A DNA stretch of 64,000 bases, from contig JAUIAV010000003.1 in NCBI GenBank assembly GCA_030425195.1, positions 124,001 to 188,000 on the forward strand, written 5' to 3'. Below, piece after piece: positions 51,970 through 60,900 of the stretch. A program made the position numbers and the translations under genes. The notes beneath the pieces were generated by a model. The model did no database searches and was not told where the DNA came from. It was given only the letters and a program-made list of their open reading frames with translations. Position 1 is the first letter of the stretch; every line of letters starts with the position of its first letter. Source of the stretch: Gammaproteobacteria bacterium (GTDB lineage: Bacteria; Pseudomonadota; Gammaproteobacteria; Pseudomonadales; Azotimanducaceae).

Positions 51970-52754
51970 CCCTGCTCCGCGCCCTGAAGCTGCTGGAGCC
52001 CGGCAACGGTCACCCGTTTACGCTCCCCGTGTTCCGAGATTTCGAGGCCATGGACCTCGATACGTCCGTGACGTTTCTGGTGGGGGACAACGGCTGCGGG
52101 AAATCGACCCTGCTGGAAATCATCGCCGCCGGCCATCGTCTGCCGGCGCTCGGCCAGCAGGCGGTCGCCGAGCACCCGCTCATGGCGTCCGCCAGAGCGG
52201 CCCTGCCCGCTTTCCGATTCGTTCGAAGCGCGCCCGTCCGGCACGGGTTCTTCTTCCGTGCCGACGATGTGACCGGGTTTCTCCAGTCCGTGCAGCAGAG
52301 CAGGCGGGAACACGACGCGATCGCCGACGAGCTGGCCGGCAGTATCCCCGGGGACTGGGGACGGGAGCGGGCCGTGAGCATGGCCCGGGCCCAATCCGAA
52401 GCGCTCAAGAACCGGTACGGCGCGGACCCCTTTGCCCGATCCCACGGCGAGCTCTACCTGGATCTGTTCCGCGCCCGTATCACCCGGCCCGGCCTCTATC
52501 TGATGGACGAGCCGGAGACGCCCCTGTCGCCCACCAACGTACTGGCCCTCATCGCGATGATCCAGGATGCCTCGGCCGCAGGCGCTCAGTTCATCATCGC
52601 CACGCACTCACCCATCCTGATGGCGCTGCCGGATGCCCGGATCCTCGATGTGAATCAGTCGCCGCCCGCGGAAATCGACTGGGATGAGGTGGAACACGTG
52701 AGCCTCACCCGTGCCTTTCTCAATCATCCGGAAGCTTTCCTGCGGCATCTCTGA
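51966..52754 (+). CDS. AAA-type (ABC/SMC-like) ATPase
   Basis: 262 residues. Walker A is GDNGCGKST (40-48) and Walker B is LYLMDEPETPLS, with the switch FIIATHSPILMALPD. The central helical region is short, so there is no long coiled coil, and no TOPRIM or other nuclease domain is attached. This small OLD/RecF-like ATPase class is widespread and mostly uncharacterised. Translational coupling to the glyoxalase-like protein is shown by the ATGA overlap. A stand-alone housekeeping role is as likely as a conflict role. Confidence 0.92.
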   Translation: MTLLRALKLLEPGNGHPFTLPVFRDFEAMDLDTSVTFLVGDNGCGKSTLLEIIAAGHRLPALGQQAVAEHPLMASARAALPAFRFVRSAPVRHGFFFRADDVTGFLQSVQQSRREHDAIADELAGSIPGDWGRERAVSMARAQSEALKNRYGADPFARSHGELYLDLFRARITRPGLYLMDEPETPLSPTNVLALIAMIQDASAAGAQFIIATHSPILMALPDARILDVNQSPPAEIDWDEVEHVSLTRAFLNHPEAFLRHL

Positions 52755-52811
52755 GGGTTCGCTAAACTCTCAGCACCCGGCGATACTCGCTGGCACAAGG
52801 AGCACCGCGAG

Positions 52812-53381
52812 ATGTCAGACTTCCCCATCAGCCGTTTTCCGGTACCCGACCTGAACGACCTGCCCGGGGACATCCGGGAGCGCATCGAAGCGGTGCAGGA
52901 GAAGTCCGGATTCGTGCCGAACGTGTTTCTCGCGCTCGCGCATCGTCCCGACGAATTCCGGGCCTTCTTCGCACATCACGATGCGCTCATGGAGCGGGAC
53001 AGCGGTCTCACCAAGGCGGAGCGGGAAATGATCGTGGTGGCCACCTCCGCCGCCAACGACTGCCACTACTGCGTGATCGCCCATGGCGCCATTCTCCGGA
53101 TCCGCGCGAAGAACCCGCTGATCGCCGACCAGGTGGCCGTCAACTACCGTAAGGCGGACCTGACGGAACGACAGACGGCCATGCTGTCGTTTGCCATGAA
53201 GGTGAGCCGCGATGCAGGTGCCGTGGAGGATGCCGATCTGCAGGCGCTCCGTTCCCTGGACTTCAGCGACGGGGATATCTGGGACATCGGCGCCATCAGT
53301 GCCTTCTTTGCTCAGAGCAACCGGCTGGCCAATCTGGCCGCCATCCGCCCGAACGACGAGTTCTACAGCATGGGGCGCTGA
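52812..53381 (+). CDS. AhpD-like peroxidase-related protein (carboxymuconolactone decarboxylase fold)
   Basis: 189 residues. The core is LTKAEREMIVVATSAANDCHYCVIAHGAIL, with redox Cys84 and Cys87 and His91 matching the AhpD CxxC-xxx-H arrangement. The N-terminal segment FPVPDLNDLPGDIRERIEAVQEKSGFVPNVFLALAHRP and the later LDFSDGDIWDIGAISAFFAQSNRLANL identify the uncharacterised peroxidase-related branch. It probably reduces hydroperoxides. AAGGAGCA precedes the ATG. No ECF41-type promoter was seen before it, although such proteins are common ECF41 targets. Confidence 0.93.
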   Translation: MSDFPISRFPVPDLNDLPGDIRERIEAVQEKSGFVPNVFLALAHRPDEFRAFFAHHDALMERDSGLTKAEREMIVVATSAANDCHYCVIAHGAILRIRAKNPLIADQVAVNYRKADLTERQTAMLSFAMKVSRDAGAVEDADLQALRSLDFSDGDIWDIGAISAFFAQSNRLANLAAIRPNDEFYSMGR

Positions 53382-53422
53382 GCCGCCCGATCCGGCCGGG
53401 TCAGAAAATCCTGCAAATCCGC

Positions 53423-53437
53423 CTGTAGGTTTTACAG
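53423..53437. promoter_or_regulatory. Inverted repeat CTGTA-N5-TACAG upstream of sigma-54 promoter
   Basis: A perfect 5-bp dyad about 90 bases upstream of the -24 element of the DUF1328 promoter, the usual distance for an enhancer site of a sigma-54 activator. It also reads CTGT-N7-ACAG, one base short of a LexA box, so it is not scored as one. Confidence 0.4.
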
Positions 53438-53511
53438 ACGTGGACCGGGCGAACGACCGGGAGAACCCCGCAACCTCCGTAAACACGCGGTCTGCAGGAC
53501 AATGCGTTCGA

Positions 53512-53528
53512 TTGGCACGCATGCTGCA
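53512..53528 (+). promoter_or_regulatory. Sigma-54 (RpoN) promoter for the DUF1328 gene
   Basis: TTGGCACGCATGCTGCA aligns with YTGGCACGNNNNTTGCW with a single mismatch (C for the first T of the -12 part). The invariant GG (53514-53515) and GC (53526-53527) are correctly spaced. Transcription would begin near 53539, 25 bases before the ATG. Confidence 0.82.
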
Positions 53529-53563
53529 CTTCTCCTCATGAATTCATCAAAGGAGACGTCAAC

Positions 53564-53737
53564 ATGCTTTCATGGGCACTCTGGTTTTTCATTTTCGCAG
53601 TCATCGCCGGTCTGCTCGGCTTTACCGGTATCGCGGGCACCATGGCGGGGATCGCCAAAATCCTCTTCTTCGTCTTTCTGGCGCTGCTGATCGTGAGCTT
53701 CATCGCGAAGGCGCTGCGGGGCCGTTCGCCCGTGTGA
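53564..53737 (+). CDS. DUF1328 (YtjA-family) small membrane protein
   Basis: 57 residues: [20 protein letters not shown], then [20 protein letters not shown], then [17 protein letters not shown]. Two membrane segments joined by a Gly-rich turn match the DUF1328 family. AAAGGAGA lies 7 bases before the ATG. The gene stands alone behind a near-consensus sigma-54 promoter, which suggests tight, activator-dependent induction. Family function is not established to my knowledge; general stress links have been proposed. It is convergent with the sulfurtransferase gene. Confidence 0.92.
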   Translation: MLSWALWFFIFAVIAGLLGFTGIAGTMAGIAKILFFVFLALLIVSFIAKALRGRSPV

Positions 53738-53762
53738 GCGACGTCGGACGAACGGCCGCGGG

Positions 53763-54635
53763 TCAGGCGGGCTCCGGGCCCGTCGTCATCGGCAGGTTCT
53801 CGTCCCGCACCCACTCGGACATGGAACCGTCATAGACGGCCACCTCGTTCTTGCCCACCAGCAGGCAGGCCAGCGCATCGATGGTGGCGGAAATGCCGCC
53901 GCCGCAATAGGCGATCACCCGGTCCGCGTCCAGAAGGCCTTTGGCGTCCAGACAGGCACGAAGGTCTTCCGCGGAACGGAACCGGTTTCCGTCGAGCAGC
54001 TCGTCATAGTGCACGTTCACCGAGCCCGTGATGTGACCCTTGCGTCCGTAGCTCATGTTCGACTCGCCGCTGTACACATCCGGCGCCAGGGCGTTGACCG
54101 TACAGATACCCGCATCGCCGATGGCCGAGAGCACCGCTGTCTGGTCGACGAACCGGTCCGGGCGGACGCTGACGCTGACATCACCCGCCGCGTAGCTGCT
54201 GCTGCCCGAGTCGGTGGCATGGCCGGCCGCCTGCCAGTCGGCGAAGCCCCCGTTCAGCACGGCGACCCTGTCCAGGCCTGCGTAATGCAGCAGCCACCAG
54301 GCCCGGGTGGCCCACATCATGTGCCCGCTCGAATAGACCACCACCCGATCGCTGCTGTTGATGCCCGCCGCACGCAGCCCCTGCTCCAGGGCGTCGGCAC
54401 CGGGCAGAGAGAAGCCCAGACCCGTGCTGGTATCCGACACGGCCCGGATCTGATCCAGAAAGGCCGCGCCAGGGATGTGTGCCGCTTCGAAGTCGGCCAG
54501 TCCCGACTCCGCGCGGTACCCTTTCTCGGCCGGCACCAGATGGACGGTCGCATCGAAGATCTTCAGGTCCGGTTCTCCGAGCGCTGCGTGCAACGCATCG
54601 GGCTCAATCAGATATTCCGGTTTTGCATAGGTCAT
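53763..54635 (-). CDS. Sulfurtransferase (two rhodanese domains, thiosulfate/mercaptopyruvate type)
   Basis: 290 residues with two rhodanese domains. The N-terminal one is structural (LKIFDATVHLVPAEKGYRAESGLADFEAAHIPGAAFLDQ, VVVYSSGHMMWATRAWWLLHYAGL, VLNGGFADWQAAGH). The C-terminal one carries the persulfide Cys244 in VIAYCGGGISATIDALACLLVG. The CGGGISA loop differs from CG[ST]GVTA of mercaptopyruvate enzymes and CRxGxR of thiosulfate enzymes, so the donor is uncertain. Its start overlaps the stop of the P1 peptidase gene (ATGA). Confidence 0.94.
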   Translation of the reverse strand: MTYAKPEYLIEPDALHAALGEPDLKIFDATVHLVPAEKGYRAESGLADFEAAHIPGAAFLDQIRAVSDTSTGLGFSLPGADALEQGLRAAGINSSDRVVVYSSGHMMWATRAWWLLHYAGLDRVAVLNGGFADWQAAGHATDSGSSSYAAGDVSVSVRPDRFVDQTAVLSAIGDAGICTVNALAPDVYSGESNMSYGRKGHITGSVNVHYDELLDGNRFRSAEDLRACLDAKGLLDADRVIAYCGGGISATIDALACLLVGKNEVAVYDGSMSEWVRDENLPMTTGPEPA

Positions 54636-55840
54636 GATCCTGTCCTCGTTGTGCCGCGGGGCGGCAGCGTGTCGTCCCAGTTCAGTGCCCGGTGGTGTTC
54701 GAGCACGGCCTTGACCGCGTCGATGTCGATGGCCTCCCGCATGCCCCGGCTGCTGCGCACGGTGGTTGCCTTCAGAAGTGCGTTGATCACGGCCTCCTCC
54801 GTCGCCTCCACCGCCGCCAGGAACAGCGGTGACATGGAAGCGTTGACCAGTCTCGGACCGGTGACCGGCGCGGCACTCACCCGAGGCTGGCGCACTTCCG
54901 GGTGGGTGGAGAAAGCAATCACGTAGTCTCCCGAGCCATTGCTGGCATAGGATCCGGTCCGGGCCAGACCCATCATGGCCCGCCTGGCCAGGCGTTCCAG
55001 ACTGGTCGGATTGAGCGGCGCGTCCGTGGCCAGGACGATCATGATGGAGCCGTCCTCACGGTCTTCGTCTTCAGCCCGGGTCTCCCGGGCATAGGGGAAG
55101 TGCCCCAGCGCGCGCCCGACCGGGGCGCCGTTGATGGTCAGCACGCCGCCGAAATTCGTCTGCACCAGCACGCCGAGCGTATGCCCGCCCAGGGATTCCG
55201 GCAGCACGCGGGAACTGGTACCGATACCGCCTTTGAAGCCGAACGCCTGCGTACCGGTTCCCGCGCCCACGCTCCCTTCCGCCACGGCCCCGCCGCGGGC
55301 GGACTCGAGCGCCGCAAAAACCTCCTTGCGACCGATGGGATTCGCCCACATGTCGTTCACCGTGGCGTCATTGGTCTCGCCGACGATGGGATTCACCGTG
55401 TGCTCGCCCATACCCGGCTGGGTGTAGACCCAGGCCTTGAGCGCATCCGCGGCCTGCCAGACGCAGAGCGTGCAGGTGAGCAGAATGGGCGTTTCCAGCT
55501 CGCCGAACTCCCGCACCTGGGTTTCACCGATGAGCTTGCCGTAACCGTTGCCTGAGTGAATCCAGGCAGGCATGGGATGGGTGTACAGATTGCCGGGACC
55601 GGGAACGATCGCGGTCACGCCGGTGCGGATGTCGTCTCCCTCGATTTTCGTCGCATGGCCCACCTTCACGCCGGCCACATCGGTGATGGCGTTGTACGCA
55701 CCCGGCTCGAAGATGCCGATCTGGATTCCGATGTCCCGGGCGCGGGGTCTCTCTTCTTCGGCCAGAACCGGACCGCTCAGCAGAAGCAGCGCCAGGACAC
55801 ACTTCCGTGCCCGGTACCTGGAAGGACTGGCTGCTGTCAT
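54632..55840 (-). CDS. Exported P1-family (DmpA-like) aminopeptidase
   Basis: 402 residues. A signal peptide (CVLALLLLSGPVLA) precedes the DmpA fold: RDIGIQIGIFEPGAYNAITDVAGVKVGHATKIEGDDIRTGVTAIVP. The autoproteolysis site is in GGIGTSSR, with the nucleophile among Ser209/Ser210, after which the small subunit (about residues 209-402) begins. Family members cleave N-terminal L- or D-amino acids or beta-peptides. Translationally coupled to the sulfurtransferase. Confidence 0.94.
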   Translation of the reverse strand: MTAASPSRYRARKCVLALLLLSGPVLAEEERPRARDIGIQIGIFEPGAYNAITDVAGVKVGHATKIEGDDIRTGVTAIVPGPGNLYTHPMPAWIHSGNGYGKLIGETQVREFGELETPILLTCTLCVWQAADALKAWVYTQPGMGEHTVNPIVGETNDATVNDMWANPIGRKEVFAALESARGGAVAEGSVGAGTGTQAFGFKGGIGTSSRVLPESLGGHTLGVLVQTNFGGVLTINGAPVGRALGHFPYARETRAEDEDREDGSIMIVLATDAPLNPTSLERLARRAMMGLARTGSYASNGSGDYVIAFSTHPEVRQPRVSAAPVTGPRLVNASMSPLFLAAVEATEEAVINALLKATTVRSSRGMREAIDIDAVKAVLEHHRALNWDDTLPPRGTTRTGS

Positions 55841-55897
55841 GGACTCCCCCGATGCTGTGACCGTAGAGAGTAGCAGTGCCGGAGAGGAAAGGAACCG

Positions 55898-56629
55898 CTA
55901 CTGAAGCCGGTAGTGAGGTCGCAGCGGCGTGCGTTCCGGCGGCCTGATCATCTCCGGTTCAGGGCGCGGCTGTACGTCATCCGATTCGAGCCAGCCGACC
56001 AGACGCTTCCACTGCACCAGGTCCTTGACCACGTCGGCCTTCTTCAGCTCCAGCAATCCCCGACCTTCGGACGCGGTCTTGATGTAGTTCTGCGTATCCC
56101 GGAGCACCGCGGCAACGGGAATGTCGAGGGATTCCAGAAACTTCATCAGCGACCGGAAGACGAGGGTGTTCCGCTTCACCCGGTTGGCTACCACCGCCAG
56201 CCGGTCCTCGTGCCGGGCAATCTTGGCGACCAGCAGCAGATCGGCGATGGTCCGCGTCGCCGCATGAATGTCGATCTCGGAGGGCAGCACGGGCACCAGA
56301 ATCTTGTCCGCGCCGCGCACGTAGTCGAGCAGCTCGTGCTTGTTGAAGGCGGCCGGTGTGTCCACCACCACCCGCTCCACTTCCACCGGAACGCGCAGCG
56401 CGAAAGAGCGCGTCTGCCCGGCGTGGTTCTCGTAGGTGGCAATGCCATGGATGTAGGGACTCTCCGAGGCTCGGCGGCTCAGCCAGCGGGTGCTGGAACC
56501 CTGGGAGTCGTAGTCCATAATGGCCGAAGGCTGCCCGTTGCTTGCATAGTAGGCGGCCAGATTGGTGGCGATGGTCGTTTTGCCCGAGCCACCTTTCGGA
56601 TTGAGAATGACGATCTTGCGAACTGCCAA
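55898..56629 (-). CDS. ParA-family ATPase
   Basis: 243 residues. The deviant Walker A motif KGGSGKTT is at residues 12-19, the switch region IMDYDSQGSSTRWL follows, and VVVDTPAAFNK serves as Walker B. The C-terminal ~30 residues are Pro/Arg-rich. No parB or chromosomal origin genes are nearby, so it resembles stand-alone ParA proteins that position cellular cargo, such as chemotaxis or carboxysome-type assemblies, but the cargo is not encoded here. The start is supported by a GAGGGA sequence about 8 bases upstream. Confidence 0.93.
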   Translation of the reverse strand: MAVRKIVILNPKGGSGKTTIATNLAAYYASNGQPSAIMDYDSQGSSTRWLSRRASESPYIHGIATYENHAGQTRSFALRVPVEVERVVVDTPAAFNKHELLDYVRGADKILVPVLPSEIDIHAATRTIADLLLVAKIARHEDRLAVVANRVKRNTLVFRSLMKFLESLDIPVAAVLRDTQNYIKTASEGRGLLELKKADVVKDLVQWKRLVGWLESDDVQPRPEPEMIRPPERTPLRPHYRLQ

Positions 56630-56777
56630 TGCAGACGTCCCTCGTTAGGTTGACGGCAACCTACACGGCGTAGAAACTTTTTGCAAATTTCTTTAAGAAG
56701 AATAAAGGGTTAGAGCACATCACTACAGTGAATCCTGAACTATTTCGGGCCATGGGTTCCGACTCCGGAACCCTGGC

Positions 56778-57911
56778 GTGACCAGTGCCTTTTTGAGCAT
56801 CGGCTTCCGGCCCTTCTACCTGGGAGCCGCCGGCTTCGCGCTGATGGTGGTCCCGCTGTGGATCTGGCAGTTCGCGGGTATCGGCGCGCCTGTATCCGGT
56901 CTGCCGCCACTGCTGTGGCACGGCCACGAGATGGTGTTCGGGTTCGCGCCGGCCGTGATCGTCGGATTTCTGCTCACGGCGGTGCGCAACTGGACCGGCC
57001 GGCCGACGCCCGAGGGCTTCGCGCTGGCGGGACTGTTCGCATGCTGGCTCCTGGCCCGGGCGGCGAACTTCCTGCAGACGGGTCTGCTGCCCGTTCTGCT
57101 CGACGCGGCGTTTCTGCTCTGGGCGCTGACCGCGCTCGCCGGGCCCATCCTGCGTGCGGAAAACCGCCGCAATGACTTCGTGATCGCACTGCTGGCCGGT
57201 CTCGCGGTCATGAGCGTGCTGCACGGTCTCGCCATCCGCGGCGTGTTCGCGGCCGTCTCCGCCGGCCAGGCAACCCGGCTGGCCATGGATCTCGTCCTGC
57301 TCCTCATGATCGTGATCGGCGGCCGGGTGATCCCGGCCTTCTCCATGAATGCGGTCAAGGGACTCACGGCCAGGACCCGTCCGACCGTGGAGATCATCGC
57401 CATGGGATCGCCCGTCGTGATGCTCTTCGTCGACCTGATCGAGCCCGGCACCGGCGGGCCGTGGTGGATGCTGATCTGCGCGGGCCTGGCACTCGTCCAC
57501 ATGGTACGCCTCGCCGGCTGGCAGGCCTGGAAGACGGTCCGCAACCCGCTGCTTCTGGCGCTGCCTGCCGCCTACCTGTGGATCCCTGTTCATTTTCTGC
57601 TGCGGGCGTTCGAGCCGGCCTATGCCCTGCATGCACTGACCGTGGGCGCCATGGCCTCACTCATGCTGGCAATGATGACGAGGAGCGCCCTCGGCCATAC
57701 CGGGCGGGCGCTGGTTGCCGGCCCGGCAGAGAAGCTGATCTTCCTGGCCATACACCTGTCGGCGGCGAGCCGCGTGTTCGCGCCCATGGTCCTGCCCGCG
57801 GCCTACATGACCTGGCTGTGGCTGGCCGCCGGGCTCTGGATGCTCGCTTTCGGGACCTTCGCGATCAGCTACTGGCCGCTGCTCACGCAGCCCCGTCTCA
57901 ACGCCGGCTGA
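56778..57911 (+). CDS. NnrS family membrane protein
   Basis: 377 residues with about 12 membrane segments. It opens SAFLSIGFRPFYLGAAGFALMVVPLWIWQF, then LLWHGHEMVFGFAPAVIVGFLLTAVRNWTGRP, the signature region of NnrS, with further conserved His in VLHGLAIRG, PVHFLLRAFEPAYALHALTVGAMASLMLAMMTRSALGHTGR. NnrS binds haem and copper and protects against nitric oxide and low-oxygen stress. The start is a GTG at 56778. No FNR/NnrR-type box was found in the 148-bp gap upstream. No denitrification genes are adjacent. Confidence 0.95.
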   Translation: MTSAFLSIGFRPFYLGAAGFALMVVPLWIWQFAGIGAPVSGLPPLLWHGHEMVFGFAPAVIVGFLLTAVRNWTGRPTPEGFALAGLFACWLLARAANFLQTGLLPVLLDAAFLLWALTALAGPILRAENRRNDFVIALLAGLAVMSVLHGLAIRGVFAAVSAGQATRLAMDLVLLLMIVIGGRVIPAFSMNAVKGLTARTRPTVEIIAMGSPVVMLFVDLIEPGTGGPWWMLICAGLALVHMVRLAGWQAWKTVRNPLLLALPAAYLWIPVHFLLRAFEPAYALHALTVGAMASLMLAMMTRSALGHTGRALVAGPAEKLIFLAIHLSAASRVFAPMVLPAAYMTWLWLAAGLWMLAFGTFAISYWPLLTQPRLNAG

Positions 57912-57934
57912 CCGTTCCCGGGTTCAGCGGCGGA

Positions 57935-60900
57935 TCAGGGCCGGAACTGGAGAGGCCGCGGCACCAGCCGGCTGGCTGCACCGACCACCCGGTAGGCCAT
58001 CTCAACCCATTCACACACGCAGGCGCGGGTATCCCGCGGATCGATCATCTCCTCCATCTGAAACCGGTTGAGCGGTCCGACCGGTCCCCGGGCACTCTCG
58101 ATCCTGGCCATCAATTCCTCGCGGAGGGCGGCCGGATCTTCCGCTTCGGCCAGCTGACGTTTGTAGGCAGCCTCGATGCCGCCTTCCGGCGGAATGCCCC
58201 CCACGTCTGCGGCCGGCCACACTACCCGCATGGAAGGGCGGGAGCGGGGCGTGGCGTAGTTGTTGCCGGCGACACCGAAGCTGCGCCGCATCAGCACCGT
58301 GAAGACGGGCATCTTCGCCTGAGCAAAGGCAACCATCCATTCCCCGCCCTTCCGTATGGTTGCGCGCATCTCGTGCTCGAGACCCACCGCGAATCCCGGA
58401 TTGTCGACGAGGTTCAGCACCGGCAGATGAAAGAGATCGCAGAGATCCAGGTGACGGGTGAGCTTGTCGCACCCGTCTGCCGTGAGCGCGCCGCCATTGG
58501 CATGCTGGCTGTCGGAGGCGATCACGCCGACCGGGTAGCCGTTGAAACGGGCAAAACCCACCACCTGGTCCGTTCCCCACAGCGGGCCGATCTCGAAAAA
58601 AGAATCCCGATCGGCCATCAGACGGATGCCTTTACGGACATCGAAAGTCGTCGTGCGCTTTCTCGGTATCAGCGTAAAGAGCTCTTCTTCCCGACGATCG
58701 GGTGGGTCCGATGCCGCCGGTGCCAGCACCGGCGGCGCCTCATAGGCGCTGGCCGGCAGATAGGACAGAAACCGACGCGCCATGGCAACCGCCTCCGCCT
58801 CCGTCTCCGCCAGGTTGTCCACGGCGCCGTTGCGGCAGTGGATGTGCCAGCCACCCAGGTCTTCCTTCGTGATCTCGTAGCCCATGGCATGGGAGACGAC
58901 GGGAGGTCCGGCCACAAACAGCTGTGCGATGTCCCGCACCATCACCGAGAAGTGGCCGAGCACGGCCTTGGCGGCACCGATACCCACCACGCTGCCGAGC
59001 AGCAGGTTCACCACGGGCACGGTCGCCAGCTGCTCCGCGTACATGCTGCTGCCGAGGTGACCGGGCAGGAACGAACCACCCCCGCCGGCAACCCGCGGCC
59101 GCCCGGCCCGGATGGCACCCGAGCTTTCCCTGGCCGAGCTTTCACCGGCCTTTTTCTGTGCCGGCACCATTGCCGCAACGCTGCCACCACCGGACGAGCC
59201 GTCCAGCAGACGCACCGACGGGATCCGCATCTCGATGGCAAGCCGATCCAGGTACCCGCTCTTGGCGCCGATGGCACCGTCCGCGTGGCCGCCGCGGGAG
59301 GTGAAATCATCCGCGCAGACCACGACCGTCCGTCTGTCGATGGCTCCCCAGCCGCCGACGCTGTTTGCTGGCGTGAAAGCCTCGATTGCGCCTTCCGGGT
59401 CGTATGAGGCAAAGCCCGCGATGCTGCCGACTTCCCGGAAAGAGCCTTCGTCGAGAAGAAGATCGATCCGTTCTCTGCAGGTCAGCTTGCCCCGCTCCCG
59501 CTGCCGGACGACGCCCGGATCCTCGGAACCGGGCGCAAGCCGTGCCTCTGCCAGACCTTTGAGAACGGCCACCTCCCCGAGAGTCGGCGCCCAGCTCTTT
59601 TCGCCGTAGCTCACCGGCGCTGCGCCGGATGCCGCGTCTTCGACGAGGGCGGCCACGATCTGGCCGGCACCGACGCTGTCACCTTCCGCCAGCGGCAGCA
59701 TGCCCGCCACGGTTCCGGCGCAGGGCGCGGCAATCACCGACTCCATCTTCATGGCGCTGACCACGATCAGCGTATCACCCGGTCCCACCCGATCACCCGG
59801 CTGTACGGCGACGGAGACCACGGTTCCTGTCATGGGTGCCTCGACGGAGCGCTGACCCTCCTCGATGGGCAGGCCGGGCAGGTCCGCGGGTACGGACGCC
59901 CCGACATGAGCGGCATTACCCAATCCGAGTGCCTGGCGTTCGAGCAGCGCGAGCGCCGCTCCTTTCGCGGGATTCCGTGGCGGACGCGAAAGCGCTTCTG
60001 TCTCCTCGACGAGAGACGTTCGGGCATCACCCGCCTGAACCCGCTCATCGGCGAGAATCCTGTCGAGCTGGCCGATATTGGTGGGCAGGCCGGCGACATG
60101 GAACTCCTGCAGTGCCTGGCGGGTTCGTGCCAGCGCGCTCCCGTAGGTGGAACCACGGCCGATCACTTTCGCAAGCAGCGGATCGAACTGCGGAGGCGGC
60201 TGATAGCCGCCGTAGCCATTGCCATCGACACGCACCCCGGCACCGGTGGGTTCCTTGTAGGCCGTAATGCCACCGGCGCCTTGCGCGACCACCCTGGCCT
60301 GTATCGCGTAGCCTCTCGGCGGGCCGATCATGTCCTGGTCAGCGAGGCCGAGTTCCGCAAGTCCCGCGCCTGCTGCCAGCCGGAACTGGGCCTCCACCAG
60401 ATCCACCCCCATCACCTCTTCGGTGATCGTGTGCTCCACCTGAATGCGGGGATTGCACTCGATGAACCAGTATTCGCCCGCTTCCGGCGAAACAAGAAAC
60501 TCCACGGTACCGGCATTCTGATAGCCGGCTTCCACAGCCATCCGCACCGCATCGGTGAGCATGTGTTCCCGCAGAGACGGATCGAGACCGGGTGCCGGTG
60601 CGATCTCCAGCACTTTCTGATGTCGGATCTGAACGGAGCAATCCCGCTCCCGCAGGTGGACCACATTGCCGGCCCGATCACCCAGAACCTGCACCTCCAC
60701 GTGCCTGGGCCGCTCGATCCGTTTCTCCAGGAAGAGCGTGCCATCGCCGAAGGCCGCCTGCGCCTCACTGACGCAACGATCAAAGGCCGCGGCCATCTCT
60801 GCCGCCGAACGCACCAGGCGCATGCCACGGCCGCCACCACCGGCAGCGGCTTTGAGCATCACCGGATAACCCACTTCCGCAGCGGCCCGGGAGGCATTCT

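Noticed and set aside
53423-53437. LexA (SOS) box at CTGTAGGTTTTACAG
   Set aside because: Spacer is 7 rather than 8 bases and the gene downstream has a sigma-54 promoter; kept only as a possible activator site.
57461-59407. A 648-residue plus-strand frame across NnrS and carboxylase
   Set aside because: Runs out of frame through NnrS and antisense to the carboxylase; no family resemblance.
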